From the NCBI GenBank assembly GCA_001816695.1, contig MHCR01000002.1, forward strand, positions 10,353 to 35,700: 25,348 bases of DNA. Direction: 5' to 3'. Shown one piece after another: positions 6,905 to 13,682 of this stretch (position 1 is the first letter of the stretch; each line of letters starts with the position of its first letter). The notes under the pieces are model-generated. The model made no database searches and was not told where the DNA came from. It saw only the letters and a program-made list of their open reading frames with translations. Source of the DNA: Candidatus Woykebacteria bacterium RBG_16_39_9b (GTDB lineage Bacteria > Patescibacteriota > Microgenomatia > Woykebacterales > RBG-16-39-9b). Position numbers and translations under genes: made by a program.

Positions 6905-8869
6905 ATGTCGAAAATTATTGGAATAGACCTTGGAACAACTAATTCAGCAGTTGCAGTAGTGGAGGGAGGTCAACCTCGTATTATCCACAGTGCTGAGGGT
7001 GAAAACGTAATACCTTCTGTTGTAGACCCGATTAAAAGGGTTGTGGGACGTGTAGCAAAGAGGCAATCTGTTGTGAGCCCAAAACAAACAATATTTTCAA
7101 TAAAACGGTTGATGGGACATCGATTCAAAGACGCGTCAGTAGCCGAAGATATAAAGTGGCTCCCATACAGTATAAAGGAAGGAAAGGATGGAATGGCGGT
7201 TATAGAAGTTGAAGGTAAAGAATATACACCTCAAGAAATATCCTCCATGATTTTGCAAAAAATAAAAGCAGATGCAGAAAGTTACCTCGGAGAAAAAGTT
7301 ACCGAAGCGGTTATAACAGTTCCTGCCTATTTTGATGATTCCCAACGCCAAGCGACAAAACAAGCAGGCGAGATTGCCGGCCTAGAAGTTAAGCGAATTA
7401 TCAACGAACCAACCGCAGCGTCTCTTGCTTACGGGCTTGATAAAAAGAAAGCCCACACAATTGCGGTTTATGATCTTGGTGGCGGAACTTTTGACATTAC
7501 CATTTTGGAACTTGGCGATGGAGTATTTGAAGTAAAATCCACTGCCGGTGATACGCATCTAGGTGGAGACGATTTTGACCAAAAAATTATTAGCTACCTT
7601 ATAGAAGAATTTAATAAAGAACAAGGTGTTGATTTAAAAAATGATAAACAAGCCTTACAGAGATTACGTGATGCTGCCGAAAAAGCAAAAGTAGAACTTT
7701 CTTCCACCACTGAAACTGAAATTAACATACCCTATATTACAGCCGACTCTTCTGGACCAAAACACTTGGTGATGAAACTCACCCGCGCTAAGTTGGAAGG
7801 TTTAGTCTCTGATCTTATCGAAAAAAGTTTTAAGTCGGTTGAACAAGCTATTAAAGATGCAAAAATTGAAGCGTCAAAAGTAGACGAGGTTGTTTTAGTT
7901 GGCGGTCAGACCAGAATGCCGGCGGTTCAAGAAAAGGTAAAGAGCTTCTTTGGTAAAGAAGCCCACAAAGGAATTAATCCCGATGAAGTGGTCGCGATTG
8001 GTGCGGCGATTCAAGGGGCAGTTCTTGCCGGGGAGATGAAGGATGTTGTTTTACTTGACGTGACACCTCTTTCTCTCGGAGTCGAGACTCTTGGTGGAGT
8101 AAAAACTGCTTTGATCGAAAGAAACACCACCGTTCCGACGAGCAAAAGCGAGACCTTTTCCACCGCTGCTGACAACCAAACATCGGTAGAGATTCACGTT
8201 TTACAGGGGGAACGGCCAATGGCCGTTGACAATAAATCTTTAGGTCGTTTTATTCTTGATGGTGTTCCGCCCGCTCCTCGTGGTGTGCCGCAGGTAGAAG
8301 TAACCTTTGACATTGACGCCAATGGGATTCTCAATGTGACGGCAAAGGAAAAGGCGACCGGCAAAGAGCAATCGATAAAGATTACTGGTTCTACTGGTCT
8401 TTCTAAAGATGAAGTGGAAAAAATGCAAAAAGAAGCTGAGAGTCACTCCGCGGAAGATCAGAAAAAGAAGGAATTAATAGAAGCGCGCAATATCGCTGAT
8501 TCTCTTGTTTACACCGCTGAAAAATCTTTAAAAGATGCAGGTGACAAAGTACCGGCTGATATAAAAAATGAAGTAGAAGAAAAAGTAAAATTAGCGAAAG
8601 AAAAAATATCCGGTGAAAGCCTTGAAGATATTCGCAAAGCTACAGATGAATTGGGAGCCGCCCTTCAAAAAATTGGTCCAGCGATGTCACCTAGATCTCC
8701 AGGTTCAGATACCACCGCTGCCGGTGTACAAGAAGAGATAAAAGACTCTGGTGCTGAGCAAGCCGAAGGCGCGTCGAAGCAAGGCGAGAAAAAAGACGAG
8801 GAAAAGAAAGAAGGCGAACCAGTCGAAGGCGAAGTAGTCGACGAAGGTAAAGAAGAAAAGAAAGATTAA
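6905..8869 (+). CDS. dnaK: Chaperone protein DnaK (Hsp70)
   Basis: 654 aa, full length. ATPase domain motifs: I-G-I-D-L-G-T-T-N-S near the N-terminus, V-Y-D-L-G-G-G-T-F-D (phosphate 2), and V-V-L-V-G-G-Q-T-R-M-P (adenosine). The interdomain linker V-V-L-L-D-V-T-P-L-S-L-G is present, followed by the substrate-binding sandwich and helical lid. The last 60 residues are acidic and low-complexity (E, G, K). A GAGAGGAG SD precedes the ATG. DnaK folds and refolds proteins with DnaJ and GrpE encoded beside it. A 342-bp gap with its own regulatory site separates it from dnaJ. Confidence 0.98.
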   Translation: MSKIIGIDLGTTNSAVAVVEGGQPRIIHSAEGENVIPSVVDPIKRVVGRVAKRQSVVSPKQTIFSIKRLMGHRFKDASVAEDIKWLPYSIKEGKDGMAVIEVEGKEYTPQEISSMILQKIKADAESYLGEKVTEAVITVPAYFDDSQRQATKQAGEIAGLEVKRIINEPTAASLAYGLDKKKAHTIAVYDLGGGTFDITILELGDGVFEVKSTAGDTHLGGDDFDQKIISYLIEEFNKEQGVDLKNDKQALQRLRDAAEKAKVELSSTTETEINIPYITADSSGPKHLVMKLTRAKLEGLVSDLIEKSFKSVEQAIKDAKIEASKVDEVVLVGGQTRMPAVQEKVKSFFGKEAHKGINPDEVVAIGAAIQGAVLAGEMKDVVLLDVTPLSLGVETLGGVKTALIERNTTVPTSKSETFSTAADNQTSVEIHVLQGERPMAVDNKSLGRFILDGVPPAPRGVPQVEVTFDIDANGILNVTAKEKATGKEQSIKITGSTGLSKDEVEKMQKEAESHSAEDQKKKELIEARNIADSLVYTAEKSLKDAGDKVPADIKNEVEEKVKLAKEKISGESLEDIRKATDELGAALQKIGPAMSPRSPGSDTTAAGVQEEIKDSGAEQAEGASKQGEKKDEEKKEGEPVEGEVVDEGKEEKKD

Positions 8870-9065
8870 GCAAGTAACCTTCCTATAGTCACCAGCAAAA
8901 TTGGAAGACAACTACCCGGTGTTAATTTTTACTGTGCTACTACATGTAACTAGTTAAATAGAGTAAGCTTTCAAGTCTAATTGCATAATTAGGTTAAGAG
9001 TTAAACTTTTTTATCTTTTTTATCATTGTCCTTTTTCTACTTTGCAGTCGCTCTCAAATAACGGA

Positions 9066-9092
9066 TTAGCAAATATTTGGTAGATTTGCTAA
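9066..9092 (+). promoter_or_regulatory. CIRCE-geometry inverted repeat upstream of dnaJ
   Basis: TTAGCAAAT, nine bases, ATTTGCTAA: a perfect 9-bp inverted repeat with a 9-bp spacer, exactly the CIRCE layout. The outer six bases of each arm match CIRCE (TTAGCA/TGCTAA); the inner three differ (AAT instead of CTC). The right arm runs into a TAAAAT -10 box (9090-9095), as the hrcA palindrome runs into TAAATT. HrcA control of dnaJ is the inference. Confidence 0.6.
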
Positions 9093-9121
9093 AATTCTCA
9101 TCATCCTACGGCTAAGAAATA

Positions 9122-9164
9122 TTTGGCCCATGAAGTGGTCGCGGGGTTTTTTGCCATAGCCAAA
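9122..9164 (+). other. Stem-loop in the dnaJ leader
   Basis: TTTGGC (9122-9127) plus ATG (9130-9132) pair with CAT (9155-9157) plus GCCAAA (9159-9164), a 9-bp stem with small bulges around a 22-nt loop that includes GGGG and a T6 run. It lies 37 nt upstream of the dnaJ SD. It may affect mRNA stability or read-through; no thermometer-type pairing with the SD is evident. Confidence 0.35.
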
Positions 9165-9211
9165 AAAGACTTGATTGTACTTAGTAAAACACAAGATTTT
9201 GGAGGAGTAAA

Positions 9212-10303
9212 GTGACGAAGAAAGATTATTATGAAATATTAGGAATATCTAAAACCGCTTCAGATACTGAGATAAAAAGTGCCTACCGGAAAAAAGCAAG
9301 AGCGCATCATCCTGATGTGGATAAAAGTGCTGACGCGGAAAAGAAGTTCAAAGAAATAAATGAAGCTTATCAAGTGCTTTCTGACCAGCAAAAAAGAGAA
9401 GCTTATGATCGGTTTGGTCATGATGCATTTGGTGGTGCCAGGCGGGGCACACCAGGCGGTTTTAGCTATCAATACGGCCCAGGAGTAGATGTAAACTTTG
9501 ATTTTGGCGGCTTTGCCGATCCGTTTGAAATATTCGAGCAGTTTTTTGGTGCTCGTTCTCCTTTCGGTGGTTCAGCAAGACGTGGCCCAAGAACTGGCGC
9601 AGATCTTCATTATGAAATAACTATCCCTTTTGAACAAGCTGCCTTTGGAACGGAGAAAAATATTGAAATTCCCAGACACGAAACCTGTTCGGAGTGTTCT
9701 GGCAGCGGTGCCGAAAAGGGTAGTAAGCCGGTTATTTGTCCGACTTGTCAGGGAAAAGGCCGTGTGCAACAGACAGCACAGTCAATATTTGGCAACTTTG
9801 TAACCGCAAGAACTTGCCCAACATGTGGCGGCAGTGGTGAAATTGTTGACAAGAAATGCCCTCTCTGTAAAGGTTCTGGAAGGATTCGTAGCCACAAAGA
9901 AACTACGATCAGGATCCCAGCCGGAGTTGATGATGGTGATACTATTCGCTTCCAAAGTCTAGGAGAAGCTGGAGAAAAAGGAGGCGGTTATGGCGATTTA
10001 TACCTTACAGTAAGAGTAGTTCCCCATAAAGATTTTAAGCGTCGTGGTTATGATATTTACTACGAGCAGCCTATTTCTTTTACCCAAGCAGCTGTTGGTG
10101 GTGTAGTGGAAGTGCCCACACTAGATGGAAACGTGAAGTTAAAAATTCCAGAGAGCACACAAACTGGAACAGAATTTAGACTTCGCGGAAAAGGTATAAA
10201 ACACGACAGCTCTAGAGGAGATGAGTTTGTTCAAGTCAAAGTAATTACTCCCAAAAATCTTTCCTCCAAACAAAAAGAAGCCCTAAAAGAACTAGAAAAA
10301 TAA
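9212..10303 (+). CDS. dnaJ: Chaperone protein DnaJ (Hsp40, type I)
   Basis: 363 aa from a GTG with GGAGGAG four bases upstream, one of the strongest SDs in the window. J domain residues 5-70 with H-P-D at 33-35; Gly/Phe-rich linker to about 125; zinc-binding domain with all four C-x-x-C-x-G-x-G repeats (C-S-E-C, C-P-T-C, C-P-T-C, C-P-L-C); two C-terminal substrate-binding beta domains. It stimulates DnaK ATPase and delivers clients. It has its own operator-promoter region. The stop codon overlaps the T-tract of the terminator of the opposing RNA operon. Confidence 0.97.
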   Translation: MTKKDYYEILGISKTASDTEIKSAYRKKARAHHPDVDKSADAEKKFKEINEAYQVLSDQQKREAYDRFGHDAFGGARRGTPGGFSYQYGPGVDVNFDFGGFADPFEIFEQFFGARSPFGGSARRGPRTGADLHYEITIPFEQAAFGTEKNIEIPRHETCSECSGSGAEKGSKPVICPTCQGKGRVQQTAQSIFGNFVTARTCPTCGGSGEIVDKKCPLCKGSGRIRSHKETTIRIPAGVDDGDTIRFQSLGEAGEKGGGYGDLYLTVRVVPHKDFKRRGYDIYYEQPISFTQAAVGGVVEVPTLDGNVKLKIPESTQTGTEFRLRGKGIKHDSSRGDEFVQVKVITPKNLSSKQKEALKELEK

Positions 10304-10367
10304 AAAACGAGGCACAGTCAATTAAATGGTTGGTTGATGGCCAATCAAGTAAACGACATATGCCTCG
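10302..10367 (-). terminator. Intrinsic terminator of the stable-RNA operon
   Basis: On the minus strand CGAGGCA (10361-10367) pairs perfectly with TGCCTCG (10308-10314), followed by six T (10302-10307). The 46-nt loop contains a smaller TTGAT/ATCAA hairpin. The long loop makes it unusual, but stem plus T-tract at the end of the tRNA unit fits termination there. Confidence 0.5.
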
Positions 10368-10424
10368 CCCAAAGGGAGGTTTGAGCACAGTAAACGGCGG
10401 AAAGCCGGTTGATCTCTTTGTTGA

Positions 10425-10496
10425 AGCGGACGACGGGACTCGAACCCGCAACCCTCAGCTTGGGAAGCTGATGATCTACCATTGATCTACGTCCGC
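10425..10496 (-). tRNA. tRNA-Gly (anticodon CCC)
   Basis: Full cloverleaf on the minus strand: acceptor GCGGACG/CGTCCGC (7 bp perfect), D-arm GATC/GATC, anticodon stem TCAGC/GCTGA with loop TTCCCAA (anticodon CCC), T-arm GCGGG-TTCGAGT-CCCGT, discriminator T. CCA is not encoded, so it must be added after transcription. It is the distal part of a transcription unit whose first segment is the structured RNA; the 5' end needs RNase P cleavage from that transcript. Confidence 0.95.
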
Positions 10497-10511
10497 TCTT
10501 CCGTTTTTGGT

Positions 10512-10948
10512 CGAGGGGAGCAAGTTAGAACGACAGACTTACGGTATGCAAGCCCAATGCTCCCCCCGCTGATTGTCTGGAGGCCCGGTGGCACACTGGA
10601 TCTCAAATCCCCGCGAGCTAAACCACCAGGCCACGAAGCGGTTGCGATCATGGATATTGCGTCACCACCTTGCAATGGTGAGCACAGACCGCAACCGCCA
10701 GCAGAACAGCCCACAGAGTTGACCCACCGAGGCCCCGCTTGCCCGGAAGATCTTTGGTAGCACCCCAAGACTCTGTGGGTTTGTCCTCGAGTAGGAAATG
10801 AACCTACCGAATAATTGCTGGAGGCAGTGGACGAGCCTTAGGTGTTCGGGATACCTTCGCAGCTGCTGGGGGGAACAGCCGATCTCCGGTCCCTATGCGG
10901 CAACCCGTTCACTGCCATAACTTGAAAAGTTCTTTTGCCCTCTTCTTT
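10512..10948 (-). ncRNA. Unassigned structured RNA, about 430 nt, upstream of tRNA-Gly
   Basis: GC content is far above the neighbouring genes (38 of 60 bases in 10561-10620). Perfect or near-perfect helices run along it: GGCAGTG/CACTGCC (10823-10829/10910-10916), GTAGG/CCTAC (10791-10795/10803-10807), a 10-bp stem (10710-10719/10770-10779), a 13-bp stem with G-U pairs (10637-10649/10687-10699) around a 6-bp hairpin (10662-10667/10676-10681), a 10-bp stem (10582-10591/10623-10632) and GGGGAGCA/TGCTCCCC (10515-10522/10558-10565). G-U wobbles favour the minus strand in most stems, though extensions of three others (the 10823, 10710 and 10840 stems) favour plus. A strong promoter and a terminator on minus decide it. 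I find none of the conserved signatures of RNase P RNA, tmRNA, SRP RNA or 6S RNA. Boundaries are approximate. Confidence 0.55.
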
Positions 10949-10954
10949 GCTTCA

Positions 10955-10983
10955 ATAGAAGCACTATTTTGCTTGCCTGTCAA
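10955..10983 (-). promoter_or_regulatory. Promoter of the structured RNA / tRNA-Gly unit
   Basis: Minus strand perfect TTGACA (10978-10983), 17-bp spacer, TTCTAT (10955-10960) with TG one base upstream (extended -10). The predicted start is near 10948, just before the structured segment. A consensus -35 with an extended -10 suits a stable-RNA promoter. Confidence 0.6.
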
Positions 10984-11014
10984 GATATCCTTAACAAACA
11001 AGTTTTTATTTGTC

Positions 11015-11043
11015 TTGACCGGCGGTAACTAATAGTTTATGAT
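11015..11043 (+). promoter_or_regulatory. Promoter of nusA
   Basis: TTGACC (11015-11020), 17-bp spacer, TATGAT (11038-11043); predicted start near 11050, giving a leader of about 68 nt. Its -35 lies in an inverted repeat (GTCAAGA 10979-10985, TCTTGAC 11013-11019) whose other arm holds the -35 of the divergent RNA promoter. Confidence 0.6.
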
Positions 11044-11075
11044 TGGGGTACTTAATTTTTTAATTATAGACTAAT

Positions 11076-11098
11076 AAAGTGGGTTAAAATCCCACTTT
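11076..11098 (+). other. Hairpin in the nusA leader
   Basis: AAAGTGGG (11076-11083) and CCCACTTT (11091-11098) form a perfect 8-bp stem with a 7-nt loop, ending 10 bases before the GAGGAGG SD region of nusA. No T-tract follows, so it is not a terminator. It may stabilise the 5' end or set translation. Confidence 0.5.
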
Positions 11099-11117
11099 GT
11101 TGGTTTTGAGGAGGAAA

Positions 11118-12176
11118 ATGGCTTTAAGAACGGAATTTGCAGCTGCTTTAAATCAGGCTGCAGCTGAACGTGGGGTTGAACCGGAAGAAATTTTAAGAAT
11201 TATAGAAGAGGCTATAAAAGCCGCCTATAAAAAAGATTACGGTGGTGAGACTGAAGATTTGACTGCTGAAATTGATCCAGAAAGTGGAGAAGCTAAAGTT
11301 TTCAAAGAAGACAAAGATGTGACACCTCCGGGCTTTGGTCGAATTGCCGCTCAAACCGCAAAGCAAGTTATCCTACAAAGGATAAGAGAGGCCGAAAAAG
11401 AAGCAATTTTTGCGGAGTATGAAAAGAAGGTTGGTGCAGTGGTCAACGGAATGGTCCAAAGAATCGAGGGGGTAAATACAGTAATTGATTTAGGTAAAAC
11501 AGAAGCAATTATGCCGGCCCCCGAGCGTATGTCGGGTGAGGATTACCGGTTAAATCAGAGGTTAAAATTTTATATTGTTGGAATTCGTGAAAGTTCCAAG
11601 GGACCGGAAATTGTTGTTTCAAGAAGTCACAACGGGCTGGTGGAAGGATTATTTAAATTGGAGGTTCCAGAGATTGGAACAAGTATTGTTGAAATAAAAT
11701 CTATAGCTCGTGAGGCTGGAGCAAGAAGTAAAGTTGCAGTTTCAAGCAGACAGGCAGGTGTTGACCCAGTAGGGAGTTGCGTGGGTCAAAAAGGAGTTAG
11801 AGTTCAAGCTGTAATTGCCGAGCTTGGACACGAGAAAATTGACATAATTGCTTACAGTGATGATTCAGCCAAGTTTGTTTCAGCTGCACTTTCACCAGCG
11901 TCGGTGGATAAAGTTTCGATAGATGAAAAAACTAAGACAGCCCATGTTGAAGTTCCTGAGGATCAATTGTCTCTTGCAATTGGAAAGGACGGCCAAAATG
12001 TGCGTTTAGCAGCAAAATTAACTGGCTGGCGTATTGATATTAAGGGGGCCGAAAGAGTACAGGAAGTCGAAGAAGAAAAAGGAGCAAAACAAGAACCAAA
12101 AGATAAATCAAAATCTGCAAAAAAGAAAATCTTAAAAAATAATAGAAAAAAGAATGAAAAACCAAAAAAGAATTAG
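11118..12176 (+). CDS. nusA: Transcription termination/antitermination protein NusA
   Basis: 352 aa from the ATG at 11118, placed by a GAGGAGG SD directly upstream; an in-frame TTG at 11097 overlaps the leader hairpin and is rejected. N-terminal RNA-polymerase-binding domain (1-120), S1 domain (about 125-190, with V-N-G-M-V-Q-R-I-E-G), KH1 with G-S-C-V-G-Q-K-G-V-R-V-Q (about 218-229), KH2 with A-I-G-K-D-G-Q-N-V-R-L-A (about 285-296), then a lysine-rich tail of about 45 residues instead of the acidic repeats of enterobacteria. It binds RNA polymerase and controls pausing. rimP, normally upstream, is absent. Confidence 0.96.
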   Translation: MALRTEFAAALNQAAAERGVEPEEILRIIEEAIKAAYKKDYGGETEDLTAEIDPESGEAKVFKEDKDVTPPGFGRIAAQTAKQVILQRIREAEKEAIFAEYEKKVGAVVNGMVQRIEGVNTVIDLGKTEAIMPAPERMSGEDYRLNQRLKFYIVGIRESSKGPEIVVSRSHNGLVEGLFKLEVPEIGTSIVEIKSIAREAGARSKVAVSSRQAGVDPVGSCVGQKGVRVQAVIAELGHEKIDIIAYSDDSAKFVSAALSPASVDKVSIDEKTKTAHVEVPEDQLSLAIGKDGQNVRLAAKLTGWRIDIKGAERVQEVEEEKGAKQEPKDKSKSAKKKILKNNRKKNEKPKKN

Positions 12177-12194
12177 CCTTTCGCTAAAATTCTT

Positions 12195-13655
12195 ATGGAA
12201 AAACAGAAGAAACAAATTACAGTTGAAAATACTCTTACAGTAAAACCTCCGGTGGTCACTATTCTAGGTCATGTAGACCATGGGAAGACTACTCTTTTGG
12301 ACTATATAAGACAAACGAAAGTAGCTGAAAAAGAGCATGGAGGTATTACTCAGCATATAGGTGCATATCAAATAGAATTACAAGGAAAGAAAATCACATT
12401 TATAGACACTCCAGGTCATGAAGCATTTTCCCAAATGAGAAGACGAGGGGGACAAGTCGCTGATATAGCTGTTTTAGTAGTAGCAGCAGATGATGGAGTT
12501 ATGCCCCAAACTAAAGAATCAATTTCGCATATAAAAGCTGCCCAAACCCCTCTTATAGTTGCAATAAATAAAACTGATATCCTCGGAATAAGCGTTGAGA
12601 AAGTTAAAAAACAATTGGCAGAAAATGGAGTTTCGGTTGAAGGCTATGGTGGGGATGTAGTAGCTGTTAATATTTCGGCGAGAACTGGTCAAGGTGTTGA
12701 CGAACTTTTGGAAATGATTTTGCTAACCTCAGAGCTTATAGAACTAAAGACGAATCTAAAGGTAGCATTAAAAGCGATTGTGATTGAATCTAGACTTGAT
12801 AAATACAGAGGTCCGATTGCGACATTACTTATTAAAGACGGGATTTTAAAATTAGGTGAAACAATTTATGGCCAGACAAGTTTTGGTAAGGTGCGAACTA
12901 TGGTTGATTCGAATAATAAACTAGTAAGAGAAGCTCTTCCTTCCACGCCTGTTGAAGTTTCAGGTTTAGAAAAAGTACCTGAGGTTGGTGATATGTTCAC
13001 TACAGTTGAAAGTAAAGCTGTTGCAGTTGAAGCTGAAAAGAAAAAAGTTGACCTCCTGAAATCTATGGAACAAGCGCCGAAGGGAGTAATTAATCTGATT
13101 TTGAAAGCTGATGCAGCCGGTAGTTTAGAGGCGATAGAAGCTTCAATTTATGAGTTATCTAGCGAAAAGCAATCTATAAATATTATTCACAAAGGGACTG
13201 GAGATATTACTGAATCAGACGTTTTATTAGCAGTCCCTACAAAGTCCATTGTTATTGGTTTTAATGTGGAAATAATGCCTTCAACCCAAAAACTAGCTGA
13301 AGAGGAATCTGTTATGATTCGCAGGTTTAATTTGATTTACGAGCTACTAGATGAGCTGAAAGAAGGAATTGCCGATGTTGAGCACAAAAGGAAAGTCAAA
13401 GCTACGGCCGTTATCTTGGCTCGCTTCGAAACAAAGGAAAAGCGTGTACTGGGAGTTAGAGTGAAAAGTGGAATTCTTGAGGGAGACGATCAGATCACTG
13501 TGTATAGGAATAAAGAACCTATAGGAGAAGGTAAAGTTATTTCCATAAAACAAAAAGCAGAAGCTGTAAAATCTGTTTCTAAAGGTGAAGAGTGTGGTAT
13601 AATGCTCGACACTAATGTTGATTTTCAAGAAGGAGATACAATCGAGGCAACATAG
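12195..13655 (+). CDS. infB: Translation initiation factor IF-2, short form
   Basis: 486 aa, against 700-900 in most bacteria, because the long N-terminal extension (IF2N domains) is missing: the G domain begins at residue 19. G1 G-H-V-D-H-G-K-T (25-32), G2 near G-G-I-T-Q-H-I-G-A-Y, G3 D-T-P-G-H-E-A-F, G4 N-K-T-D, G5 S-A-R-T-G. Domains II-IV follow, including the C-terminal domain that binds the formylmethionyl end of initiator tRNA. It places fMet-tRNA on the 30S subunit. It starts 18 bases after nusA with no SD. rbfA, usually next, is missing. Confidence 0.96.
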   Translation: MEKQKKQITVENTLTVKPPVVTILGHVDHGKTTLLDYIRQTKVAEKEHGGITQHIGAYQIELQGKKITFIDTPGHEAFSQMRRRGGQVADIAVLVVAADDGVMPQTKESISHIKAAQTPLIVAINKTDILGISVEKVKKQLAENGVSVEGYGGDVVAVNISARTGQGVDELLEMILLTSELIELKTNLKVALKAIVIESRLDKYRGPIATLLIKDGILKLGETIYGQTSFGKVRTMVDSNNKLVREALPSTPVEVSGLEKVPEVGDMFTTVESKAVAVEAEKKKVDLLKSMEQAPKGVINLILKADAAGSLEAIEASIYELSSEKQSINIIHKGTGDITESDVLLAVPTKSIVIGFNVEIMPSTQKLAEEESVMIRRFNLIYELLDELKEGIADVEHKRKVKATAVILARFETKEKRVLGVRVKSGILEGDDQITVYRNKEPIGEGKVISIKQKAEAVKSVSKGEECGIMLDTNVDFQEGDTIEAT

Positions 13656-13682
13656 AACGTCTACTGGCCAGCAAACGAACTT

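Larger units (their letters stand above)
8870..9211. other. dnaK-dnaJ intergenic region
   Basis: 342 bases without a gene. The first 150 are AT-rich with no terminator that I can defend: T-runs near 9008-9022 lack a stable stem. The rest holds an inverted repeat (9066-9092) with an overlapping -10 box, then a leader of about 110 nt containing a stem-loop, then the dnaJ SD. dnaJ can therefore be transcribed separately from the hrcA operon. Confidence 0.6.

Noticed and set aside
9008..9022. T-rich stretch after dnaK as a terminator
   Set aside because: No stable stem precedes the T-runs; the only complementary bases leave no room for a loop.
7982..9143. The 14-mer ATGAAGTGGTCGCG occurs in dnaK and again in the dnaJ leader
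   Set aside because: A single 14-base match is expected about once by chance in 25 kb, and the surrounding sequence does not match.
10482..10768. Open frames of about 90 codons on both strands across the tRNA-Gly and structured RNA region
   Set aside because: They run through a tRNA gene and the helices of the RNA, have no SD or family resemblance, and arise because GC-rich RNA genes lack stops.
10512..10948. RNase P RNA, tmRNA, SRP RNA or a T-box for the structured region
   Set aside because: The universally conserved core sequences of each (for example GAGGAAAGTC of RNase P, a TTCRA-type T-loop pair for tmRNA) are not seen; a GGTGGCAC near 10588 resembles part of a T-box but the rest is absent. 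A divergent member cannot be excluded without a covariance search.
10425..10948. Group I intron interrupting a tRNA
   Set aside because: tRNA-Gly is complete and uninterrupted, and no flanking tRNA exon halves are found around the structured segment.
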